In this document: in pieces, positions 1-6,462 of the stretch
How positions within the stretch are numbered: the first letter of the stretch is position 1
Layout: every line of letters starts with the position of its first letter
Assembly (NCBI GenBank): GCA_964553705.1
Contig: CAZKKV010000004.1
Location: forward strand, 1 to 40,292
Length of the DNA: 40,292 nucleotides
Reading direction: 5' to 3'
Source: CAYXNZ01 sp964553705
Lineage (GTDB): Bacteria > Patescibacteriota > Patescibacteriia > Patescibacteriales > GWC2-42-12
Program-made: the position numbers and the translations under genes
The notes under the pieces: model-generated
What the model was told of the DNA's origin: nothing
Database searches by the model: none
The model's input: the letters and a program-made list of their open reading frames with translations, nothing else

Positions 1-28
1 AAAAAATTTCAATTCTTCTCTTATAAAT

Positions 29-343
29 TTAATCCCTTTTCCGTGTGCACAGTTCACATACATCACAAAAGATTTTATCTATGCCTTCAACTTTTTTTAC
101 AAAATCCTTTTCGCTATTGGAAATTGGAAAGTGGGCGTTATTTTTAACATTTGGAACTTTACACCATAAATAATCCAGTGCTGAACGTATATTTCCAATA
201 CAGCTCTTTACATCAACAAACAAACTGTCTGGCACTGTATGTTTATTTAAACAATCTTGATATTGTCCTTCAATGCCAAGTAGATCTTTTTCTGCCTTTA
301 CTATAACTGCCTCTATGTCGCTATACTTGGAATACTTAATCAT
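29..343 (-). CDS. Small hypothetical protein downstream of hsdM
   Basis: A 104-residue soluble protein that I do not recognise with certainty. Its start codon overlaps the hsdM stop as ATGA, so it is translationally coupled to the methylase and belongs to the restriction-modification operon. It has a central stretch with IRSALDYLW followed by HFPIS. A similar ALDYL...FPI pattern occurs in a widespread family of hypothetical proteins that are predicted to be helical, sometimes HEPN-like; that link is only a weak inference. Four cysteines lie in the C-terminal half, three of them in the last fifteen residues (CDVCELC). It could be a small accessory gene between hsdM and hsdS, or a truncated remnant of a longer protein. 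Confidence 0.55.
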   Translation of the reverse strand: MIKYSKYSDIEAVIVKAEKDLLGIEGQYQDCLNKHTVPDSLFVDVKSCIGNIRSALDYLWCKVPNVKNNAHFPISNSEKDFVKKVEGIDKIFCDVCELCTRKRD

Positions 344-1896
344 ATATCAAATCCAACTTTTTTTAATTGTTTTTTAATTTCCGCATTCATTTTTCCCTCC
401 TCCGCTATCTGTTCTTTAAGGGTAGAGGTAAGACGTTTCATTTTTTCTTCAAATGGTTCACTATCTTTTTCTCCGTCAGTTATACCGACGTATCGCCCCG
501 GGGTAAGCACGTAGCCTTGCTTCTGCACCTCTTTCACATTAGCGGATTTGGAGAAACCTTTTATGTCTTTATACTTGCCATCTTTTTTTCTCCACTCGTG
601 ATAAGTATTTGCGATTGTAGCAATATCCTCTTTCGTAAACTCACGGTGAGTGCGATCTGCCATAAAACCCGTCTCCGAAGCATCTATAAATAAGATTTCT
701 CCCGTGCGTTTCCTGTCGCCATTACCAATGCGCTTACGAGAGATAAACCAAAGGCAAGCAGGAATGCCAGTATTGTAGAAAAGTTGTTTTGGCAGTGCCA
801 CAATACAGTCAACTAAATCTTCACTTACAAGGTTCTGCCTAACTTCTCCTTCACCACTTTGATTGGAAGATAAAGAACCGTTGGAAAGAACGGTCGCCAT
901 TACACCTTTTGGTGAGAGGTGATAAATCATATGTTGCATCCAAGCGAAGTTGGCGTTACCGCTTGGTGGTAACCCATATTTCCATCTCGCATCTCTTTTT
1001 AAAATATCCCAACCCCAGTCGCTCTGATTAAAAGGCGGATTGGCTAAAACATAATCAGCTTTAAGATCTGGGTGCGCGTCCTTTAAGAATGATCCTTCGC
1101 TATTCCAAGCCACCTGTGAGCCGTCTATGCCTCGGAGTGCAAGGTTCATTCGGCATAAACGATAAGTAGTGTGATTACTCTCCTGTCCGTAAATAGAAAT
1201 GTCTTCCAGTCGTCCACGGTGCGCTAAGACAAACTTCTCTGAAATAACAAACATACCTCCTGAACCGCAGGCGGGATCATATATACGTCCAGAAAGTGGT
1301 TCTATCATTTCCACCATTAATTCAACAATACTTCGTGGAGTATAAAACTGTCCCCCTTTCTTTCCTTCAAGAGAAGCGAACTCACCCAGAAAATATTCGT
1401 AAACACGTCCAATAAGATCTCGTGATTTTTCTCCTTCCTCACCAAGAGCAATGTCTCCAATAAGATCTATAAGCTCTCCGAGAGATTGCTTATCTAGATT
1501 TGGTTTTGCATATTCTTTTGGCAATATGTTTTTGAGAGTTGGATTTTCTTTTTCTATGGCTTCCATTGCATTATCCAAATCCTTACCTATACTTGGAAGC
1601 TTTGATCGTGAATGTAAAAAATCCCACCTTGCTTCACTTGGAACATAAAAAACATTCTCTGCTTTATATTCGTCTTCGTCCTCCGGATCTGCGTTAGCAT
1701 ATTCACCTTCACCGGCTAATAGCTTTTTATGGAGAACCTCAAAAGCGTCTGAAATGTATTTCAAAAAAATAAGACCAAGAACAATATGCTTATACTCGGC
1801 TGCGTCTATATTTTTTCGGAGTTTGTCAGCGGCCTTAAAAAGTTGAGTTTCAAAATGTCCGTTCGCTTGATTTTTAGTTATTTCTTTTGTTCTCAT
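340..1896 (-). CDS. hsdM: Type I restriction-modification system DNA methyltransferase subunit
   Basis: HsdM transfers a methyl group from S-adenosylmethionine to adenine N6 as part of an M2S or R2M2S complex with the specificity subunit HsdS. The 518-residue product starts with the helical HsdM_N domain (about residues 10-150). It then has the AdoMet-binding motif DPACGSGGMF (about residue 207) and the catalytic NPPF motif (about residue 285) typical of N6-adenine methylases. The length is normal for the family. I chose the ATG at 1896 rather than an in-frame TTG 12 bases upstream. The gene overlaps the next small ORF by ATGA, and a sigma70-like promoter lies about 50 bases upstream. The hsdS and hsdR genes are not in the window and probably lie to the left. 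Confidence 0.95.
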   Translation of the reverse strand: MRTKEITKNQANGHFETQLFKAADKLRKNIDAAEYKHIVLGLIFLKYISDAFEVLHKKLLAGEGEYANADPEDEDEYKAENVFYVPSEARWDFLHSRSKLPSIGKDLDNAMEAIEKENPTLKNILPKEYAKPNLDKQSLGELIDLIGDIALGEEGEKSRDLIGRVYEYFLGEFASLEGKKGGQFYTPRSIVELMVEMIEPLSGRIYDPACGSGGMFVISEKFVLAHRGRLEDISIYGQESNHTTYRLCRMNLALRGIDGSQVAWNSEGSFLKDAHPDLKADYVLANPPFNQSDWGWDILKRDARWKYGLPPSGNANFAWMQHMIYHLSPKGVMATVLSNGSLSSNQSGEGEVRQNLVSEDLVDCIVALPKQLFYNTGIPACLWFISRKRIGNGDRKRTGEILFIDASETGFMADRTHREFTKEDIATIANTYHEWRKKDGKYKDIKGFSKSANVKEVQKQGYVLTPGRYVGITDGEKDSEPFEEKMKRLTSTLKEQIAEEGKMNAEIKKQLKKVGFDI

Positions 1897-1947
1897 AATT
1901 TTTAACAAACTTATAAATATGGGCTATTTATTGAGTAATTATTATTT

Positions 1948-1976
1948 ATAATACTCTCAAAAAGTCAATAAGTCAA
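1948..1976 (-). promoter_or_regulatory. Promoter of hsdM
   Basis: On the minus strand TTGACT (1971-1976) is followed after 17 bases by TATTAT (1948-1953). Each hexamer has five of six consensus bases. It points at hsdM with a leader of roughly 45 bases. Confidence 0.6.
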
Positions 1977-2016
1977 AAGGGTTTTAGCTTATTTTAACTT
2001 ATACACTCGCTTATTA

Positions 2017-2045
2017 TTGACATAGTTTTAAGGATTTGATAAAAT
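2017..2045 (+). promoter_or_regulatory. Promoter of the leader/ncRNA at 2052
   Basis: TTGACA (2017-2022), a 17-base spacer and TAAAAT (2040-2045), with a TG one base before the -10 (extended -10). This is one of the best promoter matches in the window. It drives plus-strand transcription from about 2052 into a non-coding stretch, back to back with the hsdM promoter. Confidence 0.65.
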
Positions 2046-2051
2046 AAAAGT

Positions 2052-2249
2052 AGATTAATAATTTAATAAATCTTTTCTTGTCTATATTCACCGATAGATG
2101 CAATATAAATAAGATCTGAACTTAATTTTCGGAGATTGTGTTTTTCCGCCAGAAATGGTGAGGCCAACGTAAAAGTTGGAAGCCCGATAATTGAGCGTTA
2201 AATAAGACGTTTTGCGTCCTGTTTAGCACTTGATTACCGGGTTTTTTAT
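2052..2249 (+). ncRNA. Probable structured ncRNA or attenuating leader
   Basis: No credible ORF fills this stretch. Downstream of a strong promoter the sequence can form hairpins at 2081-2098, 2130-2148, 2148-2159 (GAAA loop; shares base 2148 with the previous one) and 2164-2179 (CCAAC/GTTGG). A long stem follows, with arms 2183-2209 and 2215-2241. Its 27 opposed positions are 20 Watson-Crick pairs, 4 G-U pairs and 3 A-C mismatches, closed by a five-base loop and followed directly by six T (2242-2247). The last stem with its T run looks like an intrinsic terminator on the plus strand only. Inference: either a free RNA of about 200 nt or an attenuator ahead of the ORF at 2290. I match it to no known RNA family. 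Confidence 0.55.
2183..2247 (+). terminator. Long imperfect stem with T run
   Basis: A 27-position stem (2183-2209 with 2215-2241, loop TTTTG) is followed by TTTTTT. Its outer end is a clean CCCG/CGGG clamp. As a terminator it would end the RNA begun at about 2052, or attenuate the genes from 2290 onward. Confidence 0.6.
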
Positions 2250-2289
2250 TTGGGCTAAATGCAGGATCGCAAATATGCGACTTGCTTTT

Positions 2290-2481
2290 ATGCTATCCAA
2301 TAAACAAATAACTAAATACCAGATCCTCTATAAAAAACGCTTCGGCAGGAGAATTAGTCGTGAAGAAGCGTATGAGCAGGGCGCGAAACTTATCAGATTG
2401 ATTGAGCTGATTTATAGACCGATGACAGAGGAAGAAAACCGCCGACTTCAAAAACGCAGACGGGAAACTGATAATCTATAA
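2290..2481 (+). CDS. Small conserved mobile-element protein
   Basis: A 63-residue basic protein beginning MLSNKQITKYQILYKKRFG and continuing with ISREEAYEQG, then a charged tail rich in E, R and K. The frame is open further upstream (ATG at 2275, TTG at 2230), but those codons overlap or directly follow the terminator hairpin, so I prefer the ATG at 2290. From memory, short proteins of this type occur beside recombinases in Patescibacteria; no function is known to me. It is followed nine bases later by the winged-helix gene and is probably co-transcribed with it. Confidence 0.6.
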   Translation: MLSNKQITKYQILYKKRFGRRISREEAYEQGAKLIRLIELIYRPMTEEENRRLQKRRRETDNL

Positions 2482-2489
2482 AAAAATCT

Positions 2490-3026
2490 ATGACAGAGCA
2501 ATTTAAAATCAGAGATATGCGGAAAAAGGAAAAGTATTTTGTTGATGACGCTTATTTGAATGGGTATGCACGACTTTGCAGTGTATATGCCACTGCTGTC
2601 TACAATTCGTTGAGCCGACACGCTAATTTTCATAATCAAACTTGTTTTCCTTCCATAGAAAGAATAGCCAAACAACATAATATTTCTCGGCCATCAGTGA
2701 TTAAAGCATTAGCCAAATTAGAAAAATATAAAATTATCAGACGGGATAAACAGAAGGATAAAAAAGGACGGTGGAAAAACAATTTTTATACGCTATTAGA
2801 CAAATCAGAGTGGCTTCCGAAAAACGACCAAATAAACGACATTGACTTGGAAAACCAAGTAAGCCATATTTCAAAACCGAGTAAACGAGATTTCAAAAAC
2901 CAAGTAAATGACATTGACTGTAAGGATAATAAAGAGATTAAGGTTAATAAATGTAATGATAACAAGAAAATGCTTAAAAAAATAAGAAAAGAATTATCAG
3001 ATAAACTTGGTTGGCGATTAAAATAA
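2490..3026 (+). CDS. Winged-helix DNA-binding protein (HTH_36-like)
   Basis: A 178-residue protein. Residues about 20-105 form a helix-turn-helix/winged-helix region of the kind found in plasmid and phage replication or regulatory proteins: CFPSIERIAKQHNISRPSV is followed by a recognition-helix pattern IKALAKLEKYKII and a basic wing. The C-terminal third is low complexity, with an imperfectly repeated NQVNDID-type segment and many Lys and Asn residues. It sits between the small conserved ORF and two hypotheticals on the mobile element. Inference: a replication initiator or transcription regulator of the element; sequence alone does not separate the two. Confidence 0.7.
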   Translation: MTEQFKIRDMRKKEKYFVDDAYLNGYARLCSVYATAVYNSLSRHANFHNQTCFPSIERIAKQHNISRPSVIKALAKLEKYKIIRRDKQKDKKGRWKNNFYTLLDKSEWLPKNDQINDIDLENQVSHISKPSKRDFKNQVNDIDCKDNKEIKVNKCNDNKKMLKKIRKELSDKLGWRLK

Positions 3027-3054
3027 AAAGAGTATATACCCATAACTTACGCTT

Positions 3055-3408
3055 ATGATTAAATCAAGAATTATAAAAATAGAAAAAAGTATTCCTACAA
3101 ATGATCGTCCTTTAAGGGAGCTTTCAAATGTCCAATTGGCAAATACTGCCTTAAAATTGCGTCTTGTTATTTATAAGCGAATGAATGGAGAAAATACAAT
3201 GCGCGAATATAAGGAACTATTTATAGACAACCCGACAATGTTTGAGATGTTAGACCAAACCGATAAAACACACTCTGAAATGCTTGTTTTATTAGGGAAG
3301 CAAAAAGAATGGGAGATAAATCACGAAAAATCCCAAGAACTTAAAGATGAGATTGCCGAACAATACGACAAAATTATAAAGGCATATAAGTTTTTTAAAA
3401 AAGTATGA
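3055..3408 (+). CDS. Hypothetical protein of the mobile element
   Basis: A 117-residue, mostly helical, charged protein with no membrane segment or recognised motif. The C-terminal half is predicted coiled-coil-like (EKSQELKDEIAEQYDKIIKA). It overlaps the next gene by ATGA (stop 3406-3408, start 3405), which implies translational coupling and a shared task. I do not recognise the family. Confidence 0.6.
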   Translation: MIKSRIIKIEKSIPTNDRPLRELSNVQLANTALKLRLVIYKRMNGENTMREYKELFIDNPTMFEMLDQTDKTHSEMLVLLGKQKEWEINHEKSQELKDEIAEQYDKIIKAYKFFKKV

Positions 3409-3761
3409 GGTGTGAATATATAAAAATTGATAAAAAACAATGTTCTGCCAATGCAATGAAAAACAGTAAGTTTTGTTTTACACATAATCCTGATATGAAA
3501 GAGCAAAAGAGAGCAGCGGTCATCAAGGGTGGAAAAATGTCAAAGAAAAACCACAGCTTTCTCCCGTCAGTTACTCTCAATCAATCAAAAGACGTTGTTG
3601 ATTTATTGGCGACAACTATAAATGAAATAAGAGGCGGGTTGGTTGAAGTAAAAATTGCAAATTGTATAGGATATTTATCCGGTCATTTAATTAAAGCCTT
3701 TGAAATTGTTGACCTAGAAGAACGAGTTTCAAAAATTGAACAAACCCTTAATAAAAAATAA
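3405..3761 (+). CDS. Hypothetical protein with N-terminal Cys/His cluster
   Basis: A 118-residue protein. Residues 3-26 have the spacing C-x8-C-x10-C-x2-H (C3, C12, C23, H26), like the small zinc-knuckle segments found at the N-terminus of many phage and mobile-element proteins (DUF5763-like in appearance). The remainder has no motif I recognise; the end is a short coiled coil (LEERVSKIEQTLNKK). Its start overlaps the stop of the preceding gene. Probable zinc binding is an inference from residue spacing. Function unknown. Confidence 0.6.
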   Translation: MRCEYIKIDKKQCSANAMKNSKFCFTHNPDMKEQKRAAVIKGGKMSKKNHSFLPSVTLNQSKDVVDLLATTINEIRGGLVEVKIANCIGYLSGHLIKAFEIVDLEERVSKIEQTLNKK

Positions 3762-3786
3762 AATTATATTAAAAATATTCCATAAG

Positions 3787-3795
3787 TGTTATAAT
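3787..3795 (+). promoter_or_regulatory. Extended -10 promoter of the recombinase
   Basis: TGTTATAAT at 3787-3795 is an exact extended -10 element. A start 6-7 bases downstream falls at about 3801-3802, which is exactly the first base of the long helix of the leader RNA below. The same nine bases occur ahead of corA, pilB and pilM in this window, and in mirror image ahead of the gene at 11468-11953. Confidence 0.65.
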
Positions 3796-3800
3796 AATAA

Positions 3801-3924
3801 CGTTGCCTATATTACAATTAAACCCGAAGTTTTATTATTGCTTCGTTGCCTTAAAGGGGCGGCTATTCTAATGAAGCAATCCTTCGGGAAAGTGTAATTA
3901 GGCAACGGTAGCCGCTCCTTTAAG
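3801..3924 (+). ncRNA. Pseudoknotted leader RNA of the recombinase
   Basis: Four long pairings account for most of this 124-base leader. P1 is CGTTGCCTA (3801-3809) with 3899-3907, continued after a one-base bulge by ATTACA (3811-3816) with 3893-3898. P2 is CCCGAAG (3823-3829) with 3882-3888. P3 is 3837-3847 with 3870-3880 (11 bp, one G-U). The P3 loop segment 3850-3865 is complementary over 16 bp (one G-U) to 3909-3924, which lies outside P1 and ends three bases before the recombinase ATG. This makes a large pseudoknot. The loop contains an AAAGGGG purine run and the 3' arm contains CTCCTTT. Inference: a cis-acting regulator of recombinase expression, or a functional RNA/DNA structure of the element. 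Confidence 0.7.
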
Positions 3925-3927
3925 TTT

Positions 3928-5589
3928 ATGAACCAACCAACAACTAAAATTAAATACTTTCTTTACGCCAGAAAATCATCAGAAAGCGAAGACCGACAAG
4001 TGCAGTCCATTGACGATCAAACAAATCGGCTGAAAAAATTAGCCAATGATTTAGGTTTGGATATTAAAAAAATCTACGTTGAGGCGAAGTCAGCCAAGAA
4101 ACCAAACAATCGGCCGATTTTTGATGAGGTCATACAAAGAATTGAAAACGGAGAGGCAGACGGTATTTTATGCTGGCAAATAAACCGACTTTCTCGTAAT
4201 CCTATTGATAGCGGTAGATTAAGCTGGCTTTTACAAAGAGGGGTTCTTAAATCAATTCAGACCATAGACAGACAATATCTCCCAGAGGATAATGTTTTAC
4301 TTTTTAGTGTTGAAAGTGGCGTGGCCAACCAATACATTCTTGATTTAAGCAAAAATACTAAACGAGGTATGCTTTCCAAGATAGAAAAGGGCTGGCAAAC
4401 CGGTATAGCACCGCTTGGCTATCTTAACGACAAGGAAAATAAAACTATTATAAGCGATCCGGAGCGTTTTAATGTTGTTAGAAAAATGTGGGACTTAATG
4501 CTAACCGGCAACTACACACCACCAAAGATTTTAGATAAAGCAAATAAGGAATGGGGGTTTAGGACAAGAAAGTTTAAGCGTATCGGTGGTGGTGAATTAT
4601 CACGAAGTGGTATTTATAAAATCTTTACAAGCTTGTTTTACGCCGGCATTATTGAAAGTGGCGGAGTTCAATATGAAGGAAAACACGAACGAATGATTAC
4701 TCTTGAAGAATATGACCGAGCACAAATACTTCTTGGCAGAAAAGGCAAACCAAGACCAAAGCACCACGAGTTTGCTTTTACCGGTTCAATTCGTTGCGGT
4801 GTTTGCGGTTGTCTTTATACTGCCGAAACAAAAAAGAAAATCTTGAAAACAACTGGGGAAGTAAAAGAATATACTTATTATCATTGCACAAGAAAAACAA
4901 CAAAGATTAAATGCGATCAAAAAAAGAATATTCCAGTTGAAGATTTAGAGTTATCTATTGAGAAAGAAATAGAAAAATATACTATTTTGCCAGAGTTTTT
5001 AGAATGGGCGCTGGAAGGCTTGAATAAAAAGAATGATACCGAGATTGACGACAGATCAAAGATTTACGAAATGCAACACAAAACTTTAACTGAAACGCAA
5101 AAAGAATTAGATGAACTTACTAAAATGAGATATCGCCAACTTATTGACGACGAAACTTTTATTAAAGAAAAAAATGCACTTCAAGTTAAAACCTCCCAGC
5201 TCAAGGAAAACTTGCGAGAAACGGAAACACGAGCTGATAAATGGCTGGAACTAACTGAAAAAACTTTCAACTTCGCAACTTACGCTCGCAAGGCATTTAT
5301 AACTACGGAAGGAGAAGCAGGGTTAGAACTGAAAAAAGAAATATTATTAGCGTTAGGAAAAACGCCGATAATTAAAGACGAAAAACTCCTTATTGAGCCG
5401 AATGAATGGTTTGTGCCAATCAAAAATAACTATTCTGCTTTAGAGAAAGAATACGTAGGGTTAGAACTAAACAAAATACCTTTAAATAAAGCAAAAACAG
5501 AAGCTCTCACTTCTGTTCGTGCACAATGGCTCCGGGGCAGGGATTCGAACCCCGATCAGCTGGACCAGAACCAGCTGTCCTACCATTAG
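3928..5589 (+). CDS. Large serine recombinase (integrase) of the element
   Basis: A 553-residue site-specific recombinase that would cut and rejoin att sites through a serine-DNA linkage. Seen: the N-terminal resolvase domain with YARKSS (catalytic Ser at about residue 17) and INRLSRNP. A recombinase domain follows (about 165-280), then a zinc ribbon with CGVC at about 289 and a later HC...KC pair, then a coiled coil (about 370-440). The last 20 or so codons are read from the antisense strand of tRNA-Gln and end in that gene, so the C-terminus is supplied by the host after integration. There is no Shine-Dalgarno; the ATG is three bases after a 16-bp pseudoknot arm. Confidence 0.93.
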   Translation: MNQPTTKIKYFLYARKSSESEDRQVQSIDDQTNRLKKLANDLGLDIKKIYVEAKSAKKPNNRPIFDEVIQRIENGEADGILCWQINRLSRNPIDSGRLSWLLQRGVLKSIQTIDRQYLPEDNVLLFSVESGVANQYILDLSKNTKRGMLSKIEKGWQTGIAPLGYLNDKENKTIISDPERFNVVRKMWDLMLTGNYTPPKILDKANKEWGFRTRKFKRIGGGELSRSGIYKIFTSLFYAGIIESGGVQYEGKHERMITLEEYDRAQILLGRKGKPRPKHHEFAFTGSIRCGVCGCLYTAETKKKILKTTGEVKEYTYYHCTRKTTKIKCDQKKNIPVEDLELSIEKEIEKYTILPEFLEWALEGLNKKNDTEIDDRSKIYEMQHKTLTETQKELDELTKMRYRQLIDDETFIKEKNALQVKTSQLKENLRETETRADKWLELTEKTFNFATYARKAFITTEGEAGLELKKEILLALGKTPIIKDEKLLIEPNEWFVPIKNNYSALEKEYVGLELNKIPLNKAKTEALTSVRAQWLRGRDSNPDQLDQNQLSYH

Positions 5590-5600
5590 ACGACCCCGGA
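5527..5600 (-). tRNA. tRNA-Gln (CUG anticodon)
   Basis: Read on the minus strand, the 74 bases fold as a full cloverleaf: acceptor TCCGGGG with CCCCGGA, anticodon stem GCTGG/CCAGC around loop TTCTGGT (anticodon CTG, reads CAG), and a T arm with GGTTCGAATCC. G is the discriminator base and CCA is encoded. It lies 26 bases after the patatin gene on the same strand and may be processed from the dnaX-patatin transcript. Its 3' end is the junction with the integrative element, yet the tRNA is intact. Confidence 0.96.
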
Positions 5601-5625
5601 ATACATAAAATAAAACTTTCTAACT

Positions 5626-6462
5626 TTATAAACTTTCTGACTTTTTACTGTATTCCTCTATTCTTTTTTTAATCTCTGGAATTTTTTCCTCTGCTGCTTT
5701 CTTACCGATATCAAAAAATCTTTCCATACCGTAGAACTTAAAACTTTCAATTATCCCACCCATTTCCGGTCTAATAATAATGGCTGAACCATTTACTTTG
5801 TCAACATTATATTTAACTGCCTGTGTCCTAATAATATCATACGCTTGTAAAAGCGTTGTGATAACAGTTGGCTTCTCTGTTATATTAAGATTTCTTTTTG
5901 GTATCAAATCTACACCGATAATAATGTCAGCGCCAAACTCTTTTACTTTATCAACTGGTGTTGGATTGACGACTCCGCCGTCTATTAGATATGTCCCATT
6001 CCATTCTACTGGTGGAAAAATTCCTGGTACACTCATGCTGGCTCTAACAGCCTCTCTAACACTACCTTGGTTCAGAATAACTTCGCTACCATCTGATAAA
6101 TTCGTAGCCACGATATAAAGTGGGATTTTTGTATCAGAGAATTGTTTATCATTGAATAATTCTTCTAAATATTTTTGTACCTTTTTGCCCTTCATGAGCG
6201 AACGTTTAGGATTGGCAATGTCCATCAATTTTTTTATCGCTTTTGTTTTGCTGTAACCTATGAAAATAGCTTCCATGTCAGTAAAACTCATACCTAGTGC
6301 ATAACAAGCGCCAGCCATCGCTCCGCTACTAGTACCGACGATAAAATCAACATCAATTTCAGCACCGTGTAGAGCTTTTAGTATTCCAATGTGAGCAACT
6401 CCTCGTGCGCCACCACCACCCAAAGCTATACCAATTTTTGGTTTTTTATTTGTCATAGTCAT
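5626..6462 (-). CDS. Patatin-like phospholipase (RssA type)
   Basis: A 278-residue alpha/beta hydrolase of the patatin family, which uses a Ser-Asp dyad to cleave acyl chains from lipids. Seen: oxyanion-hole loop GGGGARG (15-21), nucleophile elbow GTSSG (Ser at about 45) and the catalytic DGG (about 160), all intact, at the normal length for bacterial RssA-like members. No signal peptide is visible. The ATG at 6462 overlaps the dnaX stop (TAATG), so the two are translationally coupled; a second in-frame ATG lies two codons later. The true substrate is not shown by sequence. Confidence 0.9.
   Translation of the reverse strand: MTMTNKKPKIGIALGGGGARGVAHIGILKALHGAEIDVDFIVGTSSGAMAGACYALGMSFTDMEAIFIGYSKTKAIKKLMDIANPKRSLMKGKKVQKYLEELFNDKQFSDTKIPLYIVATNLSDGSEVILNQGSVREAVRASMSVPGIFPPVEWNGTYLIDGGVVNPTPVDKVKEFGADIIIGVDLIPKRNLNITEKPTVITTLLQAYDIIRTQAVKYNVDKVNGSAIIIRPEMGGIIESFKFYGMERFFDIGKKAAEEKIPEIKKRIEEYSKKSESL

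Larger units (their letters stand above)
1..5527. mobile_element. Right part of an integrative element inserted at tRNA-Gln
   Basis: Seen: a large serine recombinase gene reads rightward and its stop lies inside an antisense tRNA gene, which is the usual geometry of an element/host junction. Behind it lie small mobile-element-type ORFs, a winged-helix protein and a type I restriction-modification methylase, while the genes to the right of the tRNA are housekeeping genes. The other end, which should carry a repeat of part of the tRNA gene, is not in the window. Inference: this is an integrated mobile element whose cargo includes DNA modification. The right boundary is given as the 3' (CCA) end of the tRNA; the exact crossover bases cannot be fixed from one junction. 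Confidence 0.75.

Noticed and set aside
340..342. UGA read as glycine (Gracilibacteria/SR1 code)
   Set aside because: TGA ends hsdM and the 3055-3408 gene in clean ATGA overlaps, and no protein needs readthrough of TGA.
2230..2289. Upstream extension of the small ORF from a TTG at 2230
   Set aside because: These codons cover the terminator stem and T run and give residues unlike the conserved start; the ATG at 2290 is more plausible.
3801..3924. Integron attC-like site
   Set aside because: The size and hairpin form fit loosely, but the core boxes are in the wrong order (GTT...AAC rather than RYYYAAC...GTTRRRY) and the recombinase is a serine, not a tyrosine, enzyme.
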